The notes beneath the pieces are model-generated. The model saw nothing but the letters and a program-made list of their open reading frames with translations, was not told where the DNA came from and searched no databases. The position numbers and the translations under genes are program-made. A stretch of DNA of 64,000 bases. Origin: JAHDHW01 sp965277415 (GTDB lineage Bacteria; Bacteroidota; Bacteroidia; Chitinophagales; Saprospiraceae). This document shows positions 34,414-42,640 of this stretch, in pieces (the first letter of the stretch is position 1; each line of letters starts with the position of its first letter). The stretch spans positions 1 through 64,000 of the forward strand of contig CBDICS010000043.1 in NCBI GenBank assembly GCA_965277415.1, in the 5' to 3' direction.

Positions 34414-35265
34414 ATGGAAAAATATTTCCTTGCATTACTTTACTTTATTGCTTCTCTTTTTTGTATTGATCAAGCAGAAGGTCAGATTAATAACCTCGAA
34501 TACATTAATAAAAACTTCTCTTCTATTGAAGATTCATTGTTTTATTTAGTGGATATAGAAGGATGTGGAGTTAATCAGAATTTTAATCTATTAACCGACA
34601 AATTATCAAAAGCCTACTTACTCAAAAAGATAAAATCTGAAAATGAAGCTGAAATATGTAAAGCCTTGCTGTTACTGACCCAAGTAAAAGAAAGAGGAAT
34701 TGCAAAGGAGGTTTCAAAAATTCTAAATTTTGAAAATGAAGGACTTGTTAGACCTGCAATTCATACACTAACAAACATGGATTCTATCTTTGTATTACCA
34801 TATTTACAAGGTGCATTATTAAATAGAACGTATAAGGATAAAGAAACTTATTTGATGTTAATTTATGCTTTAAGAGATATCCCAGATGTCTCATCATTAC
34901 CCGTTTTAGATAGTTTTTTAATGGAAGAAAAAAGAGAAAGTCTTAGATATCCTTCAGTAAAAAAACTAGTACATAAAAATCTAACTTTACTAGAAAGGTA
35001 TTTTTCAGGCAATCAAGAAAGAGTTAAATGTATAGAATCAGCAATCAATGAGATTGAACATTTTAACTGGGCTTTAAGGATGATTGCAAAAGATGAAAAT
35101 CCATTATTATTTATTGATGTATTAAAAAGGTCAAAATATAAAGATTCTTTCGAAGTTTTATTATTAAGAGAAGAAATTGGGGGTACTAGTTTCTCAGGAG
35201 AACAGAAAGAACTATTGAAATCTTATCATGATAATAAAACCAAATTAGAATCTCTAAACCATTAA
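34414..35265 (+). CDS. secreted HEAT-like repeat protein
   Basis: A 283-aa protein with a signal peptide (MEKYFLALLYFIASLFCI, cleavage near AEGQ). The rest is helical with paired helices of 30-40 residues, as in HEAT repeats (ALLLLTQVKERGIAKEVSKI, AIHTLTNMDSIFVLPYLQGA, LMLIYALRDIPDVSSLPVL). No sorting domain. It is 109 bases after the type B protein. HEAT-like proteins usually bind other proteins; here it probably remains in the periplasm and may help the secreted proteins, but nothing more specific can be supported. Confidence 0.6.
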   Translation: MEKYFLALLYFIASLFCIDQAEGQINNLEYINKNFSSIEDSLFYLVDIEGCGVNQNFNLLTDKLSKAYLLKKIKSENEAEICKALLLLTQVKERGIAKEVSKILNFENEGLVRPAIHTLTNMDSIFVLPYLQGALLNRTYKDKETYLMLIYALRDIPDVSSLPVLDSFLMEEKRESLRYPSVKKLVHKNLTLLERYFSGNQERVKCIESAINEIEHFNWALRMIAKDENPLLFIDVLKRSKYKDSFEVLLLREEIGGTSFSGEQKELLKSYHDNKTKLESLNH

Positions 35266-35455
35266 AAGAAAGGATTAGAATAAAGTCCCAATTGTTCAGA
35301 ACAATGATAGTCCAGGTTTTCCGAATCACGAAAATACTGAATAGGGTGTTAGTACCTATGATAGAGTCCTAATAACGGAAGAGTAGAATTTCTCTTGAAT
35401 TGTAAGTTCTGTAGAAAGAGTAAACTGGTATTTGAGAATCAAAATTTTTAAATTT

Positions 35456-35890
35456 ATGAGTTTTAAAAAATACACCTTGTCCCTTATTTATTCCATATTC
35501 GGAATGTGTATCATTTTCGGTCAAGCAGAAGAAAAAGTAAACGATATTTCCTTAAGTATAAATTATCAATCTCTTAAAAAAGACGTATTAGAACTTAACT
35601 TAATCAACTCAAGTGAAAGCACTATTAATGTTGCCTCTTTTGATACTTATGAAAATAGGCTTGAGATCTATAATACAGATGGAATATTAATTCGTTCAAG
35701 TTTCATTGTTTGTAATAAAAGTAATATAACCCATCAGGTTGATCCAGGAACTAATCAAATCTGGACATACAAAATACAAGAGCTTTTTTTTGAGAATCCA
35801 TTAAGAAGGGAAAAATTAAAAAAAGGAAATTATAGAATTAGATGGGTTATAGAGAAAGTAAGTTGGGTCGAATTTAAATACGAGTATTAA
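35456..35890 (+). CDS. small secreted protein, BsuPI-like (paralogue of 25800-26264)
   Basis: A 144-aa protein starting at the ATG at 35456 (MSFKKYTLSLIYSIFGMCI; an upstream ATG at 35432 adds eight residues). A signal peptide ends near IFGQ. The mature domain is beta-rich: ISLSINYQSLKKDVLELNLI, RLEIYNTDGILIRSSFI, VDPGTNQIWTYKI, GNYRIRWVIEKV. The -L-L-N-N-S, -DG-LI, PGxxxxWTY and GNYRIRW steps follow BsuPI/IPI-type immunoglobulin-like domains. It shares the same order of steps with the small protein at 25800. Both flank the SprB-repeat genes. Function unknown. Confidence 0.55.
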   Translation: MSFKKYTLSLIYSIFGMCIIFGQAEEKVNDISLSINYQSLKKDVLELNLINSSESTINVASFDTYENRLEIYNTDGILIRSSFIVCNKSNITHQVDPGTNQIWTYKIQELFFENPLRREKLKKGNYRIRWVIEKVSWVEFKYEY

Positions 35891-36150
35891 TAGTATTGAA
35901 CATATCTCCTTGAGCAGTAATATATTCAACGATAAAAGGAACGTTCAAAATAACTTGATTTAGATTGATTTCAATAAAACAAAGGAAAAATCAAACTACT
36001 AATGATCAATGATGCCCCAATTTGGCTAAACCATATTCAAAAATAAAGTTGTTGATAATTATTTTTTACCTTAGTACATCCTAAAATCCATTCTGCCCTT
36101 TTATAAAATCATTCAGAAAATTAGTTTCCACTAACACAAAAAGAAGCAAT

Positions 36151-36492
36151 ATGAGCAATGCTAATAAATTATACGACAAGCTAATCGAAGCTAATCCTAA
36201 CATTGAACGAAAAGGAAAATCAATGCCTTACACTTCATTGAATGGTCATATGTTTACATTTTTATCAAAAGATGGTATAATGGGATTAAGGCTTTCTAAA
36301 AATGATAGAGAACAATTTATTCAAGCATTCGATAGTCATTTAATGAAACAGCATGGAAGAATAATGAAAGAGTATGTCTCCGTTCCAGGCGCTTTATTAA
36401 ATGATACAGACCAATTATCTGAATACTTACAGAAAAGCTTGAACTATGTTTCGGAACTAAAACCTAAACCTACAAAAAAGAAAGTCGAATAG
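36151..36492 (+). CDS. TfoX/Sxy N-terminal domain-like protein
   Basis: A 113-aa protein that matches the short TfoX_N-type proteins of Bacteroidota: NKLYDKLIEANPNIERKGK, MPYTSLNGHMFTFLSKDG, MGLRLSKNDREQFIQAF, QHGRIMKEYVSVPGALL and a basic tail KPKPTKKK. Unlike TfoX/Sxy of Proteobacteria it lacks the C-terminal domain, so a role in competence cannot be assumed. It is a single gene ahead of the tRNA-Met terminator. The intergenic region before it shows no strong promoter. Confidence 0.7.
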   Translation: MSNANKLYDKLIEANPNIERKGKSMPYTSLNGHMFTFLSKDGIMGLRLSKNDREQFIQAFDSHLMKQHGRIMKEYVSVPGALLNDTDQLSEYLQKSLNYVSELKPKPTKKKVE

Positions 36493-36537
36493 GTAAAAGG
36501 GAAGCTTACTATTAAAGAGACGACCACCAAGTTACAA

Positions 36538-36580
36538 TAAAAAAGCCCCAAGTTAATCCGTATGATTAATTTAGGGCTTT
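36538..36580 (-). terminator. intrinsic terminator of tRNA-Met
   Basis: On the minus strand AAGCCCTAAATTAATC, a 5-base loop and GATTAACTTGGGGCTT form a stem of about 15 pairs with two mismatches, followed by six T residues. It starts 3 bases after the tRNA. It can also serve the convergent TfoX-like gene. Confidence 0.8.
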
Positions 36581-36582
36581 TG

Positions 36583-36656
36583 TAGCGAGAGAGAGACTTG
36601 AACTCTCGACCTCCGGATTATGAATCCGACGCTCTAACCAGCTGAGCTACCTCGCC
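36583..36656 (-). tRNA. tRNA-Met (CAT), elongator type
   Basis: A 74-nt cloverleaf on the minus strand: acceptor GGCGAGG, D arm GCTCAGCTGGTTAGAGC, anticodon arm CGGAT-TCATAA-TCCG with anticodon CAT, T arm GAGAGTTCAAGTCTCTC and discriminator A. The acceptor starts with a normal G-C pair, unlike initiator tRNA. A CAT anticodon can also belong to Ile2, but the body resembles elongator Met of Bacteroidota. Confidence 0.88.
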
Positions 36657-36740
36657 ATATTTGTTTAAAAATTTAGATTTAGGGATTGAAAAGCTTTTTT
36701 CTAAATCGTACTCCTAAATCCTATATTTTTTAAGCGACCG

Positions 36741-36774
36741 CAAATATATGCTTTTTCATCCTTTTTGTAAACAA
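36741..36774 (-). promoter_or_regulatory. candidate promoter of tRNA-Met
   Basis: TATATTTG (36748-36741, minus strand) is a good -7 box; the closest TTG is at 36774-36772 with a 23-base spacer, longer than ideal. Confidence 0.4.
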
Positions 36775-37174
36775 GTAGGGACATATTTTTAAGGAAATTA
36801 AAATTTACAGCCTTTTTAAGTTTTATCCACTTAGTCGAAACAGCAGGGTTTCATGGCCAATCAAGGCTCTTTTCAATTGGAAAAGCCGCAGAGTGGACGA
36901 AAAAGACGTTTTTGTAGCACTTTAATATTTTTAAACAGAAGTTGTTTAAAAATAAAAAAGCAGTATGATACAGTTTAGCAGAGTCCGCGGGCTGGGAATG
37001 TTCAAAAACGTGGGTGCGGAAGCCAAGCTTGCGTGTTAGCATTTTTTTGAACTAGATTTTTAGATTTCCAAACTAATAATCTTGCCATCTATATAAGTCC
37101 TTCAAAACAATAAGGCTATATTGAGCAGCTCAATGAACTATTCCAAATCACAATAACCTTTATAGTCCATCAAA
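36775..37174. other. unexplained intergenic region upstream of the ABC permease
   Basis: Four hundred bases without a convincing gene. It is richer in GC than its surroundings in places (around 36870-36900 and 36985-37030). Two inverted repeats are seen: TTTTTAAACA/TTGTTTAAAAA (about 36931-36955) and TTCAAAAA/TTTTTTGAA (about 37002-37049), the second enclosing GTGGGTGCGGAAGCC. It could encode a structured RNA or be a degraded repeat; I do not recognise a known RNA family. Confidence 0.3.
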
Positions 37175-38353
37175 GTGAAGCTAATTTTCATTATTTTCAA
37201 AAAAGAAATGACAGACTTGCTGAGAGATCGGCGAACGATCATGGCCATGATGGTATTACCACTAGTTTTGGTACCCATCGTTTTCACTTTTATTTCCAGA
37301 ATGTCTTTATTGCCCAATGATTCAAATGATATGAAACAAATTCGGGTAGCAATCCAAACAAATGGAAATGGGGCGGATTTATTAGAACGTTTTCAACTAC
37401 GAAAAGACCTAAAAATCATTGAAGGGCTCTCTCCGCAGGAAATGAATCAGCTCGTAATCGATGATAGTTTGGACTTTGGACTTATCATTAGTAAGAATTT
37501 TGATAAGCAAATATTGGATGGAAAGACAGGTGACTTAGAACTATTACATAAATATTCCCGAAGAGATACTTTATTGTATAGTTCTTTTGTGAAAACAATT
37601 CGAACCTTTCGAAGATCAGTCATTAAAGATAGACTCGCGCAAATTGGTGCAGATATTTCTATTCTAAATCCAACAAAAATTAAGGATATTAACCTTAAGA
37701 AAGATAGCAATATCATGGGTGCTATAGCTGGAGGCATCTTACCTATTTTCTTTGTCTTATTTTGTTTTATGGGCGCTTTGTATCCAGCCATTGATTTATT
37801 TACAGGAGAAAAAGAACGAGGTACTATTGAGACTTTATTGGTATTGCCAGTCAATCGATTTCAACTTTTGATTGGGAAAATGTTGGTCGTCGTCAGTACT
37901 GGAGTAATTTCTGGAATTTTGACCTTTTTGGGTATTTTCCTTTTCTTAAAGTTCAATGCAGATTTGCCTTTTATATCAGTCATGTTGAACATTAAATCTG
38001 TTCTTTGGATGATTTTGATGATGATTCCTTTGACTACTTTTTTTGCGGGAATACTCATCCCGATTTCGATTTACGCCAAATCATTTAAAGAAGCACAAAG
38101 CCTATTACAACCCATGGTTATAGTTATCATTTTCCCAATCATCTTTGGTTTGTTTCCAGGAATCGAACTCAATATAAAGACTGCATTTATCCCAATCCTA
38201 AATGTTGCACTTGCTAGTAAAAGCATCACGACAGGAAGTATAGACTACGGATTGCTTGCATTGGTTTTTCTCTCTCTTTTTTTACTGGCCGCTATTGGAA
38301 TTGTATTGGCAAAAAGATGGTTTAGAAATGAAGCTAGTATTTTTAGAACTTAG
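37175..38353 (+). CDS. ABC-2 type transporter permease (NatB-like)
   Basis: A 392-aa membrane protein with one N-terminal TM helix (about 22-42, MMVLPLVLVPIVFTFI), a 140-residue extracytoplasmic domain and five to six C-terminal TM helices (about 185-385). FTGEKERGTIETLLVLPVNR, after the second TM helix, is the hallmark of ABC-2 permeases of the NatB/YhaP group, which with a NatA-type ATPase export Na+ or other compounds. Translation begins at GTG (37175). No ATPase gene is beside it: upstream is tRNA-Met and downstream is the convergent TPR gene, so the ATPase must lie elsewhere. Confidence 0.88.
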   Translation: MKLIFIIFKKEMTDLLRDRRTIMAMMVLPLVLVPIVFTFISRMSLLPNDSNDMKQIRVAIQTNGNGADLLERFQLRKDLKIIEGLSPQEMNQLVIDDSLDFGLIISKNFDKQILDGKTGDLELLHKYSRRDTLLYSSFVKTIRTFRRSVIKDRLAQIGADISILNPTKIKDINLKKDSNIMGAIAGGILPIFFVLFCFMGALYPAIDLFTGEKERGTIETLLVLPVNRFQLLIGKMLVVVSTGVISGILTFLGIFLFLKFNADLPFISVMLNIKSVLWMILMMIPLTTFFAGILIPISIYAKSFKEAQSLLQPMVIVIIFPIIFGLFPGIELNIKTAFIPILNVALASKSITTGSIDYGLLALVFLSLFLLAAIGIVLAKRWFRNEASIFRT

Positions 38354-38368
38354 AACGGGTTCAGCTCC

Positions 38369-39859
38369 CTAATGTTTTATTCTATTCAATCCAGCCTTTG
38401 CTTTTTGGTGCAAACTATTTTTATACGCTTCAGGTTTAATAGAAAGACAGGTCTTATAATAAGCTTTCGCTTGCTCTTTTCGACCATAATCTTCATAAAT
38501 ATGGCCGATTTGTAATGCCGCATTGCAGGCATAAAACCAAGGTGCTTCCCGACCATTATCAATAGTTTGTTGATAATATGCAATGGCTTCATCATGCTGG
38601 TTCATCTTATGAGTAATCCGCCCAAGGCGATAGGAATACTCTAGACTAAATTGCTTAATAGAAAAGTCGCTCGCTTGTTTATTCTTCAATAATTGATAGG
38701 CTCTTTGATAATATCCCCCATCAAAAAGCACTCTAGCTTTTAGTAAGTCTGCATTAGGAAGCATTCCTTGTTTTGCTTCTTTCACTGCATTTTTATCGCC
38801 ATCAAGAATAGCCGCTCCCTGAGATTTGCATTTAGCAATATTTTCCTTATAAGCCGACTCATTGCCATTGAGTAAATGATACCAAGCAATTTTTTGGTAA
38901 GCTTGCTTGATATAATTTAAACCCCTAAACTCTTGAATATAGGCTTTCAAATACAAGACTGCATCGGTATCCAAACGATTTAATTTTGCATTTCCCAGCA
39001 TAAAGTCTAAATAAGGAAATGGCATACAAGCAGGATCTTTTGGTCGGTTTTCTAATAATCGAATCGCTTCATCGTTTTTCCCTGTCCGCATAGCAACATT
39101 AGCTAAGGCAAAACACGCCAATGGGTTTTTACTTGGCTGAAGCTTACTAGAGTGAATCAATGTCCAAGCTTCATCATCTTGATTTTTTAAATACAATAAT
39201 AAGAAAGCATACATCACTAAAGTCTCCTCTTCATAAATAAAATCATGCTGTTTGGAATAGTCCAAAATTTCTTCAATCTCTCCCCTTCCCTGTTCAATAG
39301 TCCCCCTCATACCGCCGAGTAATTTCACACCCCATTTATAACTATCTGGAACAGTTCCGACTACAGCATGTAGAATGCCCATGCTTTTTTTATTGGCTAT
39401 GAAATCAGGAAATTTCTTGTTATTTCGTTTTAGTTGTTTATACGCAGTTTTGACTTCATTAAATGCTGTAAAATACTCTTCAAATTTCAATCGAACTAAG
39501 GCCCATTGTAAATGAATTTCTGCTTGGGTATATAAATAATAAGGAGAATTTTGGTCTCCCTTCTTTAACTTTTTCAAGCGATAATCTTTATTTTTCTCAA
39601 GCCGCTTAAATTCCTTTTTATTTTCATTTATAAAAACGGAAAAGAAGTCAATATAATTTTCGATATGATAAACAATAAGGTTATCAGGATCTTCATAAGC
39701 GATTTGATAGAGCAAATGCTGAGCTTTGTCAAATCTCAAATTAATGGTATGTTCATACGCTTGTCTCGCTTTATCTGTAAACTCAAACTTCCCTGCTCCA
39801 AACGAATTTGATGAAAATAATAAGCAAAATAGCGCCAATAAAGAAGTTTGGATTTTCAA
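38369..39859 (-). CDS. exported TPR-repeat protein
   Basis: A protein of about 496 aa. The signal peptide is LKIQTSLLALFCLLFSSNSF, which begins at a TTG codon at 39859; ATGs at 39913 and 40015 would extend the N-terminus, but the extension is encoded by a dispersed repeat (39873-39970), so I prefer the TTG. The mature part holds roughly nine TPR units, such as QAYEHTINLRFDKAQHLLYQ, ALANVAMRTGKNDEAIRLLE and ACNAALQIGHIYEDYGRKEQ followed by KAYYKTCLSIKPEAYKNSL. It is probably periplasmic. It converges with the ABC permease (15-base gap) and lies downstream of the zinc-ribbon gene. Function is unknown. Confidence 0.75.
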   Translation of the reverse strand: MKIQTSLLALFCLLFSSNSFGAGKFEFTDKARQAYEHTINLRFDKAQHLLYQIAYEDPDNLIVYHIENYIDFFSVFINENKKEFKRLEKNKDYRLKKLKKGDQNSPYYLYTQAEIHLQWALVRLKFEEYFTAFNEVKTAYKQLKRNNKKFPDFIANKKSMGILHAVVGTVPDSYKWGVKLLGGMRGTIEQGRGEIEEILDYSKQHDFIYEEETLVMYAFLLLYLKNQDDEAWTLIHSSKLQPSKNPLACFALANVAMRTGKNDEAIRLLENRPKDPACMPFPYLDFMLGNAKLNRLDTDAVLYLKAYIQEFRGLNYIKQAYQKIAWYHLLNGNESAYKENIAKCKSQGAAILDGDKNAVKEAKQGMLPNADLLKARVLFDGGYYQRAYQLLKNKQASDFSIKQFSLEYSYRLGRITHKMNQHDEAIAYYQQTIDNGREAPWFYACNAALQIGHIYEDYGRKEQAKAYYKTCLSIKPEAYKNSLHQKAKAGLNRIKH

Positions 39860-39872
39860 GTATTTGAACCTA

Positions 39873-39970
39873 TTATACTTGACGCTAAGTCGTTTGGAAA
39901 TCCCCCAAACCATTTCGGTCAGTGTATACTGTACTTGTAGTACATTTCTTTTCCCAAACCACTTCAACCT
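39873..39970. repeat. dispersed nested-hairpin repeat, inverted copy
   Basis: Read on the minus strand this matches 23861-23954: TTGAAGTGGTTTGGGAAAA, AAATGTACTACAAGTACAGT, ATACACTGACCGAA, TTTCCAAACGACTTAGCGTC and AAGTATAAT. It lies directly upstream of the TPR gene and forms a leader whose reading frame is open by chance. Confidence 0.65.
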
Positions 39971-40065
39971 CAGTTTAAGCATATATAAAATTTCTCTTTT
40001 TAAGAATCTGTCCAATACTTCAAACGTAAAGAAAGGTTAGATGGTTGTTTCGAAAAGATAAAAAA

Positions 40066-40100
40066 AGAGCTACAAAAGCAAATCCTTTGTAACTCTTTAA
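40066..40100 (-). terminator. intrinsic terminator after the zinc-ribbon gene
   Basis: On the minus strand AAAGAGTTACAAAGG, loop ATTTG and CTTTTGTAGCTCTTT (stem with two mismatches) are followed by further T residues. It ends the transcript coming from panC through the 40226 gene, about 125 bases after the stop. Confidence 0.65.
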
Positions 40101-40163
40101 TTTTTTATCCTGAATCTAAAAAACAATCAGGTTAATATCTTTTCGTTCTGCGACAAAACCTAT

Positions 40164-40232
40164 GGGCAATAGCGACCAGAGAAGGTCTTGATATTGTTTA
40201 TGGTCTTGTCTCAAGCACGAGGTTTTTACGAT
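40164..40232 (+). repeat. dispersed 65-bp repeat, copy C
   Basis: GCGACCAGAGAAGG, TTGATATTGTTTATGG, CTTGTCTCAAGCACGAGG and TTTTTACGA align with copies at 11985-12050 and 43780-43855. Its right end overlaps the last codons of the zinc-ribbon gene. Confidence 0.55.
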
Positions 40233-40975
40233 TTTCCTACTTCAGAGATATTATCGTCAACCAAAACTCGACCACAATGCTCACATGCAAGAATTTTCTT
40301 ACGCATGCCGATTTCTAACTGAACCTGTGGCGGAATTTTATTAAAGCATCCTCCACAAGAATCTCTAGCAACAGAAACAACAGCCAAGCCATTTCGATAA
40401 TTAGTCCGAACTCTATCGTAAGCTTTTAATAGTCGATCTTCAATCTTCTTTCTAGCTTTTTCAGACTTCTTAATGAGTTTTTGCTCATCAGATTCCGTCT
40501 TCTCAATGATCTTTTCCAACTCCACTTTCTTAACTTCAAGATCCGCTTTTTTACCATCTAACCGCTCCTTAGCAGCATTCAATGTTTCCTGCTTATTCGT
40601 TTTGATCACTAATGATTCACGGCTTTTCTTTTCAGAAAGTTGAATCTCTAAACGTTGTAGTTCTAACTCTTTCTGAAGTGCATCGTACTCCCTGTTGTTC
40701 TTTACATTGTCCATTTGCTTTTCATAGCGCTCGATCAATGCTTCAGCTTCTTTAATATTATTACTGTGACGTGCAATTTCACTCTCAATGTCTGCTACAT
40801 TATTATCCAACCTGTTTACACGAGTTTCCAAGCCTACAATTTCATCTTCCAAGTCACGAACCTCCATAGGAAGCTCTCCTTTCAAAACTGAAATCTCATC
40901 TATCTCAGAATCGATGAGCTGTAAATCATAAAGTTGCTTTAATTTTTCTGCAACACTTAATTCTGCATTTACCAT
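40226..40975 (-). CDS. C4-type zinc-ribbon coiled-coil protein (DUF164/HP0958/CdsZ family)
   Basis: A 249-aa protein. Residues about 5-190 are one long antiparallel coiled coil (ELPMEVRDLEDEIVGLETRV, NREYDALQKELELQRLEIQL), and residues about 204-240 form a zinc ribbon with CGGC (DSCGGCFNKIPPQV) and CEHC (ILACEHCGRVLVD). Proteins of this family in Chlamydia and Helicobacter act as chaperone- or nucleic-acid-associated factors; in Bacteroidota the role is unknown. It is located after the Nif3-like gene, a very common pairing, with a 97-base gap that may contain a secondary promoter. Confidence 0.88.
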   Translation of the reverse strand: MVNAELSVAEKLKQLYDLQLIDSEIDEISVLKGELPMEVRDLEDEIVGLETRVNRLDNNVADIESEIARHSNNIKEAEALIERYEKQMDNVKNNREYDALQKELELQRLEIQLSEKKSRESLVIKTNKQETLNAAKERLDGKKADLEVKKVELEKIIEKTESDEQKLIKKSEKARKKIEDRLLKAYDRVRTNYRNGLAVVSVARDSCGGCFNKIPPQVQLEIGMRKKILACEHCGRVLVDDNISEVGKS

Positions 40976-41071
40976 ATATCTTAGTGATTTTTATACCAAA
41001 TACAATCAACTGGTTATTAGCATTTTATACAAAAATTAAAACAACCAATTGATGAATAAGTAAATAATTTT

Positions 41072-42124
41072 TTATAAATATTTTACAGGGTTTGTATTCA
41101 CTTTCGTGCAATAAGCCGCAAAGATACTAAATTTCTCACTTATAATCTCATGTAGCAGCTCGATTGTGTATTGTTCGCTTTCATAATGTCCAATATCTGC
41201 AATTACAATTTTACCATCGGCATCAAAAAATTCGTGATATTTAAAATCCGATGTAACAAAAATATCAGCCTTTTGCCGAATCGCATCTTTCAGTAAGAAG
41301 CTTCCAGCCCCTCCGCAAACGGCTACTTTTCGGACTCTTCGGTTTCTCAATTTAGTATGCCTGACCACTCCAGCCTTCATTGTCTTTTTGAGCATTTGTA
41401 AAAAAACAGATTCAGCCATAGGTTCTTCCAATTCGCCAATCATGCCCGATCCTCGTTCTTCATTCGTATTATCAATCGACATAATTTGATAAACGGGCTG
41501 TTTCAAAGGGTGATGCTCTAATAAAGCACCAATCACCATTGATTGAAGGTCTTCAGGAAAGGTCACTTCTAACCTGACCTCGGCACTCCCCTCCCCTTCT
41601 AGATGAGAAACGCCTACTGTCAAATGACTATGATCAACTAATCCGTTAATTGAACCTGCCCCAAGAGCATAAACTGCATTTCGTACCTTCTCAGAATGAT
41701 CCGGTTGAATATATGCAATCATTTTTTTCAATCCTTTCTTAGGTGCTAATATCTTTGTGTTTTGAAGATTTAGAGTAGCCGCAATCATCGCATTCACACC
41801 TTGATAGTATACATTATCCAAATTGGTATGAATAGCATAGATCGCAATATCATTTTTGATAGCATTAATAACTACCCGTTCGACATAGTTTTTTCCGTTG
41901 AGCTTTTTCAAGCCCTTAAAAACGATAGGATGATGTGCGATTATCAGATTACACCCTAGCATTTTAGCTTCTTCTAAGACCGCTTCTGTTGAGTCCAAAC
42001 AAATCAAAACACCTTCGATTGTTGCATTAGGATCACCAACAATCAGTCCGGCATTATCATAACTCTCCTGATACATCGATGGTGCAATCGTTTCGAGATA
42101 GGATAGTAGTGATTTTATTTTCAT
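41072..42124 (-). CDS. Nif3-like dinuclear metal-centre hexameric protein
   Basis: A 350-aa protein of the NIF3/YbgI (GTP cyclohydrolase I type 2 homologue) family. The metal ligands are recognisable: LIIAHHPIVFKGLKKLNG (His pair), AIHTNLDN (His/Asp) and IADIGHYESEQYTIELL (His/Glu at the C-terminus). The central ~130 residues form the PII-like insert typical of the longer members. Biochemical role is unsettled; metal-dependent hydrolase activity is assumed. It lies between rfaE2 (12-base gap) and the zinc-ribbon gene, all on the same strand, probably one transcription unit. Confidence 0.92.
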   Translation of the reverse strand: MKIKSLLSYLETIAPSMYQESYDNAGLIVGDPNATIEGVLICLDSTEAVLEEAKMLGCNLIIAHHPIVFKGLKKLNGKNYVERVVINAIKNDIAIYAIHTNLDNVYYQGVNAMIAATLNLQNTKILAPKKGLKKMIAYIQPDHSEKVRNAVYALGAGSINGLVDHSHLTVGVSHLEGEGSAEVRLEVTFPEDLQSMVIGALLEHHPLKQPVYQIMSIDNTNEERGSGMIGELEEPMAESVFLQMLKKTMKAGVVRHTKLRNRRVRKVAVCGGAGSFLLKDAIRQKADIFVTSDFKYHEFFDADGKIVIADIGHYESEQYTIELLHEIISEKFSIFAAYCTKVNTNPVKYL

Positions 42125-42136
42125 AGTGAGATTCGA

Positions 42137-42622
42137 TTAAATATTTTTTATTTTCTGTTCAATTCGAGTTGTGGAATATCCATCTACAAACTTAAGGCTT
42201 TTCACCACTCCTCCATTTTTTAAGACGATATCGGATCCCACAATTTGCTCAGGTTTCCAATCACCACCTTTTACTAACACATCCGGTTTCAAAAGCTGAA
42301 TTAGTTCAAAAGGCGTATCTTCTTCAAAAACAACAAGCCCATCTACATACTCCATCACTGCTAATTGAAAGAGCCTCGTTTTTTCATCATTGATTGGTCG
42401 ATGCGCCCCTTTTAGTCGGCTTACAGAGGGCGCTGAGTTCAAACCTATAATTAAGCGATTGCCCAATGTGCTAGCTTCAGAAAGATAATGCAAGTGTCCA
42501 TAATGCAATAGATCAAAACATCCATTTGTAAACACAATTTTATCGCCTGCTGATCGCCATTTAATTACCTGCTTTTCAGCAGTTTCCCAATTTAATATTT
42601 TAGATTGATACTGTTCGAGCAT
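42137..42622 (-). CDS. rfaE2: D-glycero-beta-D-manno-heptose 1-phosphate adenylyltransferase
   Basis: A 161-aa nucleotidyltransferase. The HxGH nucleotide-binding motif is in VFTNGCFDLLHYGHLHYL, and LIIGLNSAPSVSRLKG, RLFQLAVMEYVDGLVVFEED, LVKGGDWKPEQIVG and GYSTTRIEQKI are classic for the HldE C-domain/RfaE2. It activates heptose 1-phosphate to ADP-heptose, a precursor of LPS core and possibly of other glycoconjugates. The kinase HldA half is not in the window. It lies in a minus-strand run between the flippase-like gene and nif3. Confidence 0.95.
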   Translation of the reverse strand: MLEQYQSKILNWETAEKQVIKWRSAGDKIVFTNGCFDLLHYGHLHYLSEASTLGNRLIIGLNSAPSVSRLKGAHRPINDEKTRLFQLAVMEYVDGLVVFEEDTPFELIQLLKPDVLVKGGDWKPEQIVGSDIVLKNGGVVKSLKFVDGYSTTRIEQKIKNI

Positions 42623-42640
42623 TTTTCGATTTAAATTAGG

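Noticed and set aside
36151..36492. Competence regulator Sxy/TfoX
   Set aside because: Only the N-terminal domain type is present and these short proteins are generic in Bacteroidota; a role in competence is not supported.
36851..37042. 63-codon minus-strand frame
   Set aside because: No conserved motif or start signal that I can support, and it spans inverted repeats; treated as non-coding.
38369..40015. Longer start of the TPR protein at 40015
   Set aside because: The extra 52 codons lie in or beyond a dispersed repeat, while a signal peptide begins at the TTG at 39859.
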